From NCBI GenBank assembly GCA_944325195.1, contig CALUZB010000016.1, forward strand, positions 1 to 42,624: a stretch of 42,624 bases of DNA, given 5' to 3'. Below, piece after piece: positions 1 to 8,407 of this stretch; position 1 is the stretch's first letter, and every line of letters begins with the position of its first letter. The stretch is from an uncultured Desulfovibrionaceae bacterium (GTDB taxonomy: Bacteria; Desulfobacterota; Desulfovibrionia; Desulfovibrionales; Desulfovibrionaceae). A program made the translations under genes and the position numbers. Below the pieces are notes generated by a model. That model was not told where the DNA came from and ran no database searches. It was given only the letters and a program-made list of their open reading frames with translations.

Positions 1-312
1 GATTTTTTTTCGCACTCTCAATTTTCAACATCCGGGAAAAACCTCTCGAGCGATCTCTGCTAAAAGCCCGAACCGGCTCTCCCCATTCGCGTGAACGGCA
101 AAATAACCTCATCTCAAAAAATGTCAATACCTTTTTTGAAATTTATTCACCTTTTCTCAACTCATGCAAGCTCCTCCCATACCACCTATAACTTAACATA
201 TGTAATAATTCATTACTGCTGCAATGCAAAATGTGCACTCAGTGACTTGAAGGCGTAAAGATAATTTGTTACGTTTTTTAAATTTAATAGTGAACCGAAT
301 CAGGAGATTGCA
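1..312. other. Left-edge intergenic stretch
   Basis: No convincing coding region is visible on either strand; a 73-codon minus-strand frame here has no recognisable family features. The stretch is A+T-rich close to the first gene. It ends with an AGGAGA ribosome-binding site at about 302-307, a few bases before the start codon at 313. A promoter for that gene should lie here, but I see no -35/-10 pair good enough to call. Confidence 0.5.
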
Positions 313-1125
313 ATGCTGGGGGCAATACTTGGAGATATCATCGGCAGTCCTTATGAATTCACTCAATACAATATAAAAACCACAAATTTCCCGCTGTTCA
401 ATGTGAAATCGCACTTCACGGATGATACAGTGATGACAGCAGCCGTTGCCCAGGCCATACTCAACGTGGGCCAGGATGAGGAGCTGGTCAGGGAAGAGCT
501 TATGGCCTGTATGCGTGAATATGGGCGAATGTATCTATTCGCAGGCTATGGTCAGAAATTTTTCCGCTGGCTCATTGCACGAGAGCCAAAACCCTATGGA
601 AGTTATGGTAATGGCTCCGCCATGCGAGTTTCGCCTGTGGCCTGGTTGTTTGACAATCTGAAAGAGGTCGAGCTTTTCGCAAAAATCAGTGCAGAGGTCA
701 CCCACAATCATCCGGAAGGAATCAAGGGGGCGCAGGCCACAGCAACGGCCATCTTTCTGGCCCGCCAGGGCGAGAGTCAGGCGACCATAAAAAAATATGT
801 CGAAGAGCATTATGGTTATGATTTGGATAGAACTCCTGAAGCAATACACCCCGAACACACTCATGTTGCGACCTGCCAGGAAACCGTGCCGATAGCGATT
901 ATTGCATTTCTTCACAGCACTGATTTTGAAAGCGCTGTTCGGCTTGCCGTGTCCTTAGGCGGAGACAGTGATACCCTAGCAGCTATCACTGGAAGCATTG
1001 CCGAGGCAGCATGGGGCATCCCGGAAGAATTAAAACAAGAGGGACTGTCCAGATTGGACGAGCGCCTGTTGGCAGTATACCTACGATTCACAAAAGAATT
1101 GAAGCGGCGTGGCAAGACATCCTGA
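313..1125 (+). CDS. ADP-ribosylglycohydrolase family protein (DraG-like)
   Basis: The 270-residue product fits the all-helical ADP-ribosylglycohydrolase family. These enzymes remove ADP-ribose from modified arginine or other acceptors, or cleave related ADP-ribosyl compounds, using two bound metal ions. The metal ligands are visible: Thr36-Asp37-Asp38 near the N-terminus and the C-terminal Asp218, Asp220 and Thr221 (GGDSDT). The conserved GNGSAMR (100-105) and HNHPEG (131-136) segments are also present. The length is normal for a single-domain member, with no signal peptide or membrane segment, so it should be cytoplasmic. The ATG at 313 is preceded by AGGAGA. No matching ADP-ribosyltransferase lies nearby, so its target cannot be inferred. 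Family assignment is strong; whether it acts on protein, nucleic acid or small molecules is open. Confidence 0.9.
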   Translation: MLGAILGDIIGSPYEFTQYNIKTTNFPLFNVKSHFTDDTVMTAAVAQAILNVGQDEELVREELMACMREYGRMYLFAGYGQKFFRWLIAREPKPYGSYGNGSAMRVSPVAWLFDNLKEVELFAKISAEVTHNHPEGIKGAQATATAIFLARQGESQATIKKYVEEHYGYDLDRTPEAIHPEHTHVATCQETVPIAIIAFLHSTDFESAVRLAVSLGGDSDTLAAITGSIAEAAWGIPEELKQEGLSRLDERLLAVYLRFTKELKRRGKTS

Positions 1126-1262
1126 AAATCTAAAATGCCACAAACTATGCTGCCAATGTATTTTCAATGCATGCATAAAGCTCTGGATTAGAAATCAAAA
1201 TTAAGTTATTTATCTCCCCTCAGTATACAAATTATTCAAGTGCCTTATGCTCAGGAGTTGAA

Positions 1263-1877
1263 ATGGGCTTCAATAATGCAAGCGTGAGCTTCACTCGGTT
1301 TAAAATCGCCGATCCTGTTCCCGATAGTTTATGGGCTGACATTCCGGCCCGCCTGAAGCAGTTTGCTTTTATGGACATAGATAATTTGCCGGACGAGCGT
1401 TCATGGGGCTGGGTGAATTTCGATGACATGCTTGACGAGGTATGGCGGACATCTCCCCCGGAAAAAGGGCATTACCTTACCTTTTCCCTGCGCCTTGATA
1501 CCAGGCGCGTTTCCCCGGCGGTGCTGAAAAAGCAACGCACTCTGGCTTTGCGCGAGGAAGAGGAAAAAGCCAAGCAGGCCGGGCAGAAGTTCGTTTCACG
1601 TACTCGCAAAAAAGAACTGTTTGAGGCTGTGAAGGCCCGACTGTTGGCGCGTACGCTGCCTATTCCGGCGGAATTTAACGTGATTTGGAACCGTGACAGC
1701 AACATTGTTTATTTTGCGTCGGTGCAGACTCAGATGCTGGCCATGTTCACCGATCTGTTTGCCAAAACCTTTGAGTTGGATCTTGAGGAACTTACCCCAT
1801 ATGCCCTGGCTGAGTATTTAGCCGGAGAGGATATTTCCGCAAAGCTCAACAGCGTTGTGGCTACTTCATTTGTTTAG
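1263..1877 (+). CDS. RdgC-like recombination-associated protein, short form
   Basis: The 204-residue product resembles the N-terminal two thirds of RdgC, a ring-shaped dimeric DNA-binding protein that restrains RecA loading. Visible features are a start reading GFNNASVSFTRFK, a central LRLDTRRVSPAVLKKQ stretch, a charged helix (EEEEKAKQAG), and the RKKELFEAVKARLL helix followed by PAEFNVIWN and a strand that fits RdgC's DNA-binding domain. Enterobacterial RdgC is about 300 residues, so this one is short. The next gene may supply the missing part. The start is supported by AGGAG at 1253-1257, five bases before the ATG. I infer DNA binding and a recombination role from family resemblance only. 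Confidence 0.75.
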   Translation: MGFNNASVSFTRFKIADPVPDSLWADIPARLKQFAFMDIDNLPDERSWGWVNFDDMLDEVWRTSPPEKGHYLTFSLRLDTRRVSPAVLKKQRTLALREEEEKAKQAGQKFVSRTRKKELFEAVKARLLARTLPIPAEFNVIWNRDSNIVYFASVQTQMLAMFTDLFAKTFELDLEELTPYALAEYLAGEDISAKLNSVVATSFV

Positions 1878-2036
1878 AAGTTACTTCTACCGTCGGGAGA
1901 GATGCCGGCACAGCGGCAACGCCTAACTGAAAACCACATTTTTTGACGAGATGATTTCTTTACAAATCCCCAAAGTGCTTTGTGAAACGAATTGCAGAAA
2001 AGCAAGCTTGACTAGTTTAGGATATTGGTACGAATA

Positions 2037-2573
2037 ATGGATACGGAATATCTGGGTCAGACTACAGACTTCATCCTAGGTCAGGACTTTCTGACTTGGC
2101 TTTGGTACAAAAGCGAAAGCAGTGCCGGCTCGTTTACCGACCGGAACGGGCGTCCGTTTGCTGCCTATATGGAGCAGCGCGTTTCAGTACAAGGCGGCGA
2201 AGGCGACAGCCTGGAAACAGCTACGGTAAGCGGAGCAATGTCGGAATTGAAGGAGGCCCGCCTGGGTCTTTCTACCGGCAAGAAGGTAACCCGCGCCCTG
2301 TTGCGCATTGAGCGCGACAGTGAAACCTGGCAGGTCTCGCTAAAAGCCGAAAACTTTGCTCTGAACTCGTTGAAAACGCCGAAAGTGGAAAAGCCCGGTG
2401 AAGATGACGACCCCGACGCGGCCCTTTTGGAGCGTCTCTACCTCATCGACACCTGTCTGGAACTGCTGGATGGACTTTATGCGCAGTTTATCCGCATTCG
2501 TCTGAACACCGCTGCCTGGGACGATGAGAGAGAGAAAATACGCATCTGGCTGCGCAATCCCTCAGAAGCATAA
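2037..2573 (+). CDS. Conserved protein paired with RdgC (possible RdgC C-terminal partner)
   Basis: The 178-residue product opens with a GQDFLTWLWYKSE motif and has a LSTGKKVTRALLRIE segment, a LNSLKTPKVE segment, an acidic linker (EDDDPDA) and a C-terminal helical region (LLERLYLIDTCLELLD). I associate this pattern with the C-terminal part of longer RdgC-like proteins in delta-proteobacterial genomes, but cannot verify it here. It lies 159 bases downstream of the RdgC-like gene in the same orientation. The two are therefore probably co-transcribed and may act as two subunits of one RdgC-like ring. I chose ATG 2037 because the earlier TTG at 2025 sits too close to AGGA (2019-2022). The site is 14 bases from ATG 2037, which is long, so translation may be weak. 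No signal peptide or membrane segment is present. Confidence 0.6.
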   Translation: MDTEYLGQTTDFILGQDFLTWLWYKSESSAGSFTDRNGRPFAAYMEQRVSVQGGEGDSLETATVSGAMSELKEARLGLSTGKKVTRALLRIERDSETWQVSLKAENFALNSLKTPKVEKPGEDDDPDAALLERLYLIDTCLELLDGLYAQFIRIRLNTAAWDDEREKIRIWLRNPSEA

Positions 2574-2751
2574 ATAACTGTGGGCCGTCAGGAAACCGAG
2601 CGCGGGTGTGTCGACAGTCAGCTTTCACGGTTCCGGCCGGTTCCAAGCGGCAAGTCCATGTTATTGCCGGTTCCGCCGCATTGCTTCCGGAATTGCTGAT
2701 ATATATCAGACTTAACCGCATTCATTGCACAAACTATTTCAGGACAATGTC

Positions 2752-3375
2752 ATGTCGCAAAAAAGAGCCCGCCAGCAACGCAGGATAGAGCGCGCGCCCA
2801 GCCGCCCACTGCATGGAAAAACTGAAGCAACTCATTTGCCGCTTCCGGCCAGTTCCACCAATCCCTACACCCTTACACTGAAAGACTCAATGCTGGCCTG
2901 GTACTCGTGGCAACTTCGCCCCAAGCCGCTGCTGCGTCGGCTGCTGCTGGTCCTGCTCGTTGCATTCGCCTGGATTGCCTTTCTTGTGCAAAGCAAACCA
3001 ATGGAAGAGCGTCTGCCTTTATATCTGTTCAGCCTGGCGGCCATACCTATGTATCTGGCGGCCGCTGCCTTCGTTTCCACGTTCATGGGCTTCATGTCCT
3101 ATCAAATCAGAAAAGTACAGTTCACAGACGTGGTAATGTATTGGGATGACACCCGGGTGGAATGGATAAATCCGGTTTATTCACCCCGGCACACCTGGAG
3201 CCAGTTCAAGGCACATCAGGTCACGTCGCGCCTGGTGATTCTGGGATTACAAGGCACCCTGCTCTCCATACCCACGCGCGCCTTCAAAAGTCAGGCTGAT
3301 TTAGACAGATTCACCGCTCTCGCCGCTCAAAAGGCAGTGGGGCCCAGCCTGAACCTGTTTAAAAGAACAACTTGA
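2752..3375 (+). CDS. YcxB-like membrane protein
   Basis: The product is about 207 residues. A basic N-terminal tail precedes two hydrophobic segments, LLLVLLVAFAWIAFLV and the longer LPLYLFSLAAIPMYLAAAAFV. After these comes a soluble C-terminal domain typical of YcxB-like proteins: strands around VVMYWDDTRVEWIN, a tryptophan-containing turn (HTWSQF), LVILGLQGTLLSIPTRAF, and a closing helix (QADLDRFTALAAQ). The function of this family is not known; it is an inner-membrane protein with a small cytoplasmic domain. The start at 2752 has AGGA at 2741-2744; an in-frame upstream TTG at 2725 lacks a better site. It follows the RdgC pair by 178 bases in the same direction, which may be coincidence. 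Confidence 0.65.
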   Translation: MSQKRARQQRRIERAPSRPLHGKTEATHLPLPASSTNPYTLTLKDSMLAWYSWQLRPKPLLRRLLLVLLVAFAWIAFLVQSKPMEERLPLYLFSLAAIPMYLAAAAFVSTFMGFMSYQIRKVQFTDVVMYWDDTRVEWINPVYSPRHTWSQFKAHQVTSRLVILGLQGTLLSIPTRAFKSQADLDRFTALAAQKAVGPSLNLFKRTT

Positions 3376-4236
3376 GACGTCCGTAACCGGCTCCAACCCT
3401 TAGTCGGCAATCCGCCGCATCAGCGCCCACTTATCCGGACGGTGTAGGACGATCCGCCATAAGCTCAATCTGCCCCGTTTCAGTCGTCGGAGCCGACGGC
3501 CACTTTGCACGCTGCTCCCCTAACGATTGGGGCAACAGCTGTATGTTGAGCACCGTCCGGCAAACACTGTCTTTAATGGGCAGTAAGCCCAGACCTTTTC
3601 ATTCAGCGCTTCCAGGCTTGATGCCTGCGGCATGCAAACTCCCGGGATACGGCCCAAGCGCGACGGACAAGGCGAGAGGAGCAGGTTAAGGCAAAGATGC
3701 TGTGGGAGTTGAGCAGGCCGGCGGCCGGAGCATGAAGAAAGTTATACGACACATATGACTGGTTGAATCGACATAATTTTACCCACTCCGCCAAACAGCA
3801 GATATACATCGCACAAAAGCATTTCAACAGCCATAACCCTATGACAGCGCCCAGGAATATCGCTTTTTTAACCCAGCATCTCCATATGGTATGCTTTACA
3901 GTCTTTTCTCTTTCAGCAGGACAGAGTAACTGTATCGCTGTTGATTACATATGCGTCGAACCACAGATCCTTTTTACTTGTGAACGATTGAATCTGCAGC
4001 TATAATCTTTCTTCTTTACCTCCCCTTATCCATACATCGGGAGGACTGAAGTAGCATTTGAAGCATCAGCTTAAAATATTTGAGCCAAAGCAGCAGTAAA
4101 TGTGGTTTTCAAGGCTCGACAACATCAGCAGAGCATTTAAAATGTATGTTTTGATTAAGGCATAATTCTGATTAAAGCTGACATGAATTGCAAGTCTGGT
4201 TACAGATTGCACGAAATCAACTTTCACGGAATAGGT
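3376..4236. other. Gene-free, hairpin-rich intergenic region
   Basis: No credible gene is seen in 861 bases. The first 350 bases hold several short perfect inverted repeats: CGTCGG-AG-CCGACG near 3485-3498, CCCC-TAACGATT-GGGG near 3516-3531 flanked by GCTG/CAGC, TGGGC-AGTAA-GCCCA near 3577-3591, CAGGC-TTGAT-GCCTG near 3612-3627, and a longer-range AACTCCC/GGGAGTT pair (about 3637-3643 with 3703-3709). A CCTCCC/GGGAGG pair lies near 4019-4044. The first part is G+C-rich like the genes, while the part after 3760 is A+T-rich and probably carries the promoter of the exchanger gene. The hairpins could belong to a structured RNA or to the decayed remains of a gene. I recognise no known RNA family or transposase. 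Confidence 0.35.
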
Positions 4237-5478
4237 ATGACAAACAGAAAACGTAGTTACGCAGCGTTGAGTGCAGCATTGTTGGTTACTATCCCCAGCA
4301 TCATCATCCGCATGGGCGGTTTGTATCATGAGTTGAACCCCCTGCTGGTGCTTTTATTCACCGGAATGGCCATTCTGGGGGCGGCTTTCATGCTTACATG
4401 GGCCTGCGAGGTGGCCCAGATGGATATTCCCCAAACCCTGGCTCTGGCCATTGTGGCCTTTATTGCGGTGCTGCCGGAATATGCGGTGGATATGTACTTC
4501 ACTTGGATGGCCGGACAAAACCCTGCTTCCGACTACTCCCACTACGCCATAGCCAACATGACCGGGGCGAACCGACTGCTTATCGGCGTAGGCTGGAGTG
4601 TTATCGCCCTGCTTTACTGGTTGAAATACAAAAAAGGGGTGGTGCTTGATCCGGAACGCCGTACCGAAATGCTCTTTCTGGGCCTGGCAACTGTTTACGC
4701 CTTTGTCATTCCCTTAAAAGGCAGTTTGGAGTGGTATGATTCCATAATATTTATCGGAATGTACATATTTTATATCAAAGTCATTTCCAAGCGCCCGGTG
4801 GAAGAAGAGGAGTGCGAGGGAGTGGCCTTGCTGCTGGCCAGCATGAGCCCGGCCAAACGTCGAAGCATGTTTGCCCTGTTGTTTGTATATTCCGCCCTGA
4901 TTATTCTGGCTAACGCCGAGGCATTCAGTGAAAGCCTGGTGGCTTCCGGAAAACTGCTGGGCATTGATGAATTTCTTCTGGTGCAATGGCTTGCGCCCAT
5001 TGCTTCGGAAGCACCGGAGTTCATCGTAGCCGTATTGTTCACGCTGAAAGCACGGGCCAATCTGGCTTTGGGCAGCCTGCTTTCTTCCAAGCTCAACCAG
5101 TGGACATTGCTGGTGGGCATGATTCCTCTGGTCTTTGCCGTTTCGTCGGGACAGTTGGGCACCCCCCTGCCTATGGACGGGCACCAGCTCAGCGAAATTC
5201 TGCTTACCGCGGCTCAATCTCTGTTCGCCTTGGCCTTGGTGCTGAATTTACGCCTGGGCGTCAAAGGCGCAACAGCTCTGCTGGTACTGTTCTTTGCACA
5301 GTTCGCCGCGCCCCTGTATCAGCCTGGCGTGGAAAACCTGTTTAGCCTGGAGCATCAGCCAGACCGCCTGCACAACCTGTATGCAGCTGCATACATTGTT
5401 TTAGGTATTTGTCTGATTATCTGCCACCGCTCCTGGTTGTGGCGTTTACGTGAAGGGTTGCATGTAGGGAAAAACTAA
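4237..5478 (+). CDS. Sodium/calcium exchanger family membrane protein (CaCA superfamily)
   Basis: The product is about 413 residues, with roughly ten to twelve membrane segments and the two inverted alpha-repeats of cation/Ca2+ exchangers. Repeat one runs through GAAFMLTWACEVAQ, AVLPEYAVDMYF and AIANMTGANRLLIG. Repeat two runs through VQWLAPIASEAPEFIVAV and LGSLLSSKLNQWTL. Each repeat has the acidic residue (Glu in LPEYAVD and EAPEFIV) that binds the cation in this family. A hydrophilic loop rich in Glu (RPVEEEECEG) separates the halves. It should sit in the inner membrane and move Ca2+ or another cation against Na+ or H+. The start at 4237 has GGA at 4228-4230; an upstream in-frame ATG at 4183 has no ribosome-binding site. 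The ion specificity is unknown. Confidence 0.88.
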   Translation: MTNRKRSYAALSAALLVTIPSIIIRMGGLYHELNPLLVLLFTGMAILGAAFMLTWACEVAQMDIPQTLALAIVAFIAVLPEYAVDMYFTWMAGQNPASDYSHYAIANMTGANRLLIGVGWSVIALLYWLKYKKGVVLDPERRTEMLFLGLATVYAFVIPLKGSLEWYDSIIFIGMYIFYIKVISKRPVEEEECEGVALLLASMSPAKRRSMFALLFVYSALIILANAEAFSESLVASGKLLGIDEFLLVQWLAPIASEAPEFIVAVLFTLKARANLALGSLLSSKLNQWTLLVGMIPLVFAVSSGQLGTPLPMDGHQLSEILLTAAQSLFALALVLNLRLGVKGATALLVLFFAQFAAPLYQPGVENLFSLEHQPDRLHNLYAAAYIVLGICLIICHRSWLWRLREGLHVGKN

Positions 5479-5539
5479 AACAGGCGCCGCTGAATCCTTA
5501 ACCGGTCAGGTGACCTACAATAATCAGATTGGACTGGCT

Positions 5540-5777
5540 GGCCGTGCACGCCACCACACGGCTGGCTACAGCAGCTTATCAGTGATATGTATTGCTGAAT
5601 GCCCAAACCCCTGGTTTGCATGCGGGCATCACCTGCATGACCACTGATACATGCGAACAACCTCGCAAGGCTGTAGGTTCCTTCTGCATATCCATAGAGC
5701 TGAACTCCTGGGGCAGTGTGTCCATCATTCCTCCAGACGGCATTCCACTCTTGACCAGGTTTTCTTCAAACACTTGT
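5540..5777 (+). ncRNA. Candidate structured RNA, unassigned family
   Basis: The stretch between the exchanger gene and a strong terminator is rich in complementary segments. GCCGTG pairs with CACGGC near 5541-5562. TATCAGTG at 5577-5584 pairs with CACTGATA at 5642-5649 and encloses a strong hairpin in which ATGCC (from 5599) and CAAACC pair with GGTTTG (5613-5618) and GGCAT (ending 5629). AACCT/AGGTT near 5660-5678 forms another small helix. It does not match RNase P, tmRNA, SRP or 6S RNA sequences that I know. A transcript could begin after 5478 and end at the terminator. It may equally be a 3' untranslated region or decayed sequence; this is a low-confidence proposal. Confidence 0.22.
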
Positions 5778-5815
5778 GAGGGGCGGCCAAAGGCCGCCCC
5801 TCAACCAATTTTTCT
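5778..5815 (+). terminator. Intrinsic terminator
   Basis: A perfect 11-base stem, GAGGGGCGGCC at 5778-5788 and GGCCGCCCCTC at 5792-5802, closes a three-base AAA loop and is followed by AACCAATTTTTCTT. The T-run lies on the plus strand, so it ends plus-strand transcription, either from the exchanger gene or from a separate small transcript. Confidence 0.85.
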
Positions 5816-6097
5816 TCTGTAGCTGAGGAACATTATCCGGTCATAGAACACATTTTTCCCATAAGTTAAAAAAAGCTTGTCTCAATATCCTATTCAATCG
5901 CATAGAGGAGTTACAAAAGCGCAACTGCCTCCCGGCACCATATCTAAGAAACAATCAAACCTGTCATCTGATGTTCCAATAAACTAACACTGTTGCCTTA
6001 AAAAAAATCCTGCTGTATACACATGTGCTTGATTATATCGCCTGCTCTGAATACAACAGGGCGTTAGTGATAATTATGTGATCCCAACGGCCTATGT

Positions 6098-6655
6098 ATG
6101 CATTTCATAGCAATAGATGTAGAAACAGCCAACTATAATATCCATTCAATTTGTCAGATCGGAGTGGTTGAATATTATAGAGGGCAAATAGTACCTGTTT
6201 GGAAAAGCCTTCTGAACCCCCAAGAATATTTCAGCAGATTCAACTCAAAAATTCATGGGATAACGCTTAAAGATGTGGAGCATGCTCCTGTATTTTCGGA
6301 AATTTATCCTGTTCTTTGCGATCTTTTAACTGGAAATATTGTTATTTCCCACACTAAATTCGATAAAAGCGCAATTAACTCCGCCACTGCTTTACATGAC
6401 CTCCCGGAAATCAAATGCACCTGGCTGGATTCAGCTTTAATAGCCAAGCGTGCTTGGCCCCAATTTTCCAGAGGCGGCTTCGGGCTGGCTAATCTGAGCC
6501 GCTTTCTCAAGTTTGAATTCAATCACCACGACGCCCAAGAAGATGCCATGGCTTGCGCTTATATTGTAGCTAAAGCGGTCGAGCAGACAGGTATCTGCGT
6601 TAAAGACTGGCTTCTAAAGGTAAAAGACCCCATATCACACTTCAGAGGGAAGTAA
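6098..6655 (+). CDS. DEDDh 3'-5' exonuclease domain protein, apparently truncated
   Basis: The 185-residue product is a DnaQ-fold exonuclease that should remove nucleotides from DNA or RNA 3' ends. Motif I is Asp7/Glu9 (AIDVET), motif II has Asp89 (HTKFDK), and motif III is His144-x4-Asp149 (HDAQED), so all five DEDDh residues are present. The sequence resembles a family in which this domain is followed by a further C-terminal domain, often BRCT. Here it ends soon after DWLLKVKDPI, and the TAA at 6653-6655 abuts the decayed last CRISPR repeat. The gene converges on the array. Its base composition is visibly A+T-richer than the cas genes. No good Shine-Dalgarno sequence precedes ATG 6098. Domain call strong; truncation inferred. 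Confidence 0.85.
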   Translation: MHFIAIDVETANYNIHSICQIGVVEYYRGQIVPVWKSLLNPQEYFSRFNSKIHGITLKDVEHAPVFSEIYPVLCDLLTGNIVISHTKFDKSAINSATALHDLPEIKCTWLDSALIAKRAWPQFSRGGFGLANLSRFLKFEFNHHDAQEDAMACAYIVAKAVEQTGICVKDWLLKVKDPISHFRGK

Positions 6656-6686
6656 CCTGGTCGCCCCCGTGCGGGGGGGGGGCGAC
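6655..6686 (-). repeat. Decayed terminal CRISPR repeat with perfect hairpin
   Basis: The stem-loop part of the CRISPR repeat is preserved here as GGTCGCCCCC (6659-6668) opposite GGGGGCGACC (6678-6687), a perfect ten-base inverted repeat. The part encoding the 11-base crRNA handle is lost. The 34 bases at 6687-6720 equal the normal spacer length, so this is the 17th and oldest repeat. The G-run is expanded. It may serve as the 3' hairpin of the array transcript and as a transcription stop for the convergent exonuclease gene. Confidence 0.75.
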
Positions 6687-6720
6687 CTTCCACATTGCTC
6701 TTCCAGGCGGCGTTTATGTA

Positions 6721-7733
<1,013 letters not shown>

Positions 7734-7777
7734 TGTCACCCGTTTTTACATTGGCCTGACATGCTTTACACGCTTTA

Positions 7778-7805
7778 GTTCGAGAACGGCGACAAAAACT
7801 CGAAC
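7778..7805. repeat. Inverted repeat in the CRISPR leader
   Basis: GTTCGAG at 7778-7784 is matched by CTCGAAC at 7799-7805 with 14 bases between. It sits about 45-70 bases upstream of the first repeat. It could be a protein-binding site for adaptation or a hairpin in the leader RNA. Confidence 0.5.
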
Positions 7806-7825
7806 AACTATTCAGACTAGTTCCG

Positions 7826-7854
7826 GAAATAATCTTTTTTCCCTTTAATATCAA
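7826..7854 (-). promoter_or_regulatory. Possible array promoter
   Basis: On the minus strand TTGATA (7854-7849) is followed 17 bases later by TATTTC (7831-7826). The -35 is good and the -10 is poor. It would start an array transcript about 85 bases before the first repeat. The array may also be read through from cas2. Confidence 0.3.
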
Positions 7855-8048
7855 CATATTAACGTATCGAGCTCCTCCCAGGAAATTTATGTACGCTTAC
7901 AAAGCTCGCGGTTTAGAGAATTTTGATATTGAAAACACATTGGAAATGCAATATCAACAATTTTTCATCACTTATACCCATAAAACGAACTGTATCACTC
8001 ATCCTGCCGCAATTTACAGGCAAAGCTCTTTTAAAATCAATTACAATC

Positions 8049-8339
8049 CTATAGGATCAATGGACCTTGCGGATCATAAGCGGGCTTTGCACCAATATGT
8101 TCAATGCGTTTTTTCCAGTTAGCGCCCAGAAAATAGAACCTGAGACTATCCTTGTCCATATCCATGCACTCGAGCAAATTTGCGCGCAGAGTAACCCACT
8201 GAGCCGGGTCCACCATGCACTCAAAAACTGAAAACTGCACCCGTTGCCCCCAATTTTCACAATGCCGCGCTATTTTTCGCAACCGCCGTCGCCCGGCAGC
8301 GTCCTGCGTATTCACATCATAACTCACCAAAACCAACAT
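8049..8339 (-). CDS. cas2: CRISPR-associated endoribonuclease/integration subunit Cas2
   Basis: The 96-residue product is a ferredoxin-fold Cas2, which dimerises and bridges two Cas1 dimers in the spacer integrase. It shows the first strand MLVLVSYDVNT with the conserved Asp8, the RRRLRKIARHCENWGQRVQFSVFEC core, and the DSLRFYFLG strand. I start at ATG 8339, six codons inside the longest frame (TTG at 8357), because MLVLVSYDV is the usual Cas2 beginning and GGTGAT lies just upstream. It is the last cas gene before the leader, 68 bases after cas1. Confidence 0.95.
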   Translation of the reverse strand: MLVLVSYDVNTQDAAGRRRLRKIARHCENWGQRVQFSVFECMVDPAQWVTLRANLLECMDMDKDSLRFYFLGANWKKRIEHIGAKPAYDPQGPLIL

Positions 8340-8407
8340 ACCATCACCAAACAACAAAAATGAACTGGCGTACCGAAAACAAAGTCATGCCGGGAAACCC
8401 GGCTGTG

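Larger units (their letters stand above)
5479..6097. other. Intergenic region with terminator and possible structured RNA
   Basis: No convincing gene is found. The first 330 bases contain nested inverted repeats and end in a strong intrinsic terminator, both listed separately. The second half, about 5820-6090, is A+T-rich, featureless to my eye, and probably carries the promoter of the exonuclease gene. Confidence 0.5.
7734..8048 (-). promoter_or_regulatory. CRISPR leader
   Basis: This 315-base A+T-rich stretch lies between the end of cas2 and the first (newest) repeat, the normal position for a leader. New spacers should be added at 7733/7734. Features are the imperfect direct repeats TTTTTACA (7743-7750) and GCTTTACA (7763-7770), the inverted repeat listed below, and A/T runs at 7830-7860. 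A short plus-strand open frame here has no protein-like features. Confidence 0.75.

Noticed and set aside
3376..3760. RNase P, tmRNA, SRP or 6S RNA gene
   Set aside because: Both strands were read for the conserved cores of these RNAs and none was found.
5579..5773. Minus-strand frame beginning MFEENLVKSG
   Set aside because: It reads somewhat like a protein, but no family is recognised, the region is full of inverted repeats, and no ribosome-binding site is evident.
7889..8122. 77-codon plus-strand frame in the leader
   Set aside because: It overlaps the end of cas2 on the other strand and lies in A+T-rich leader sequence; no protein features.
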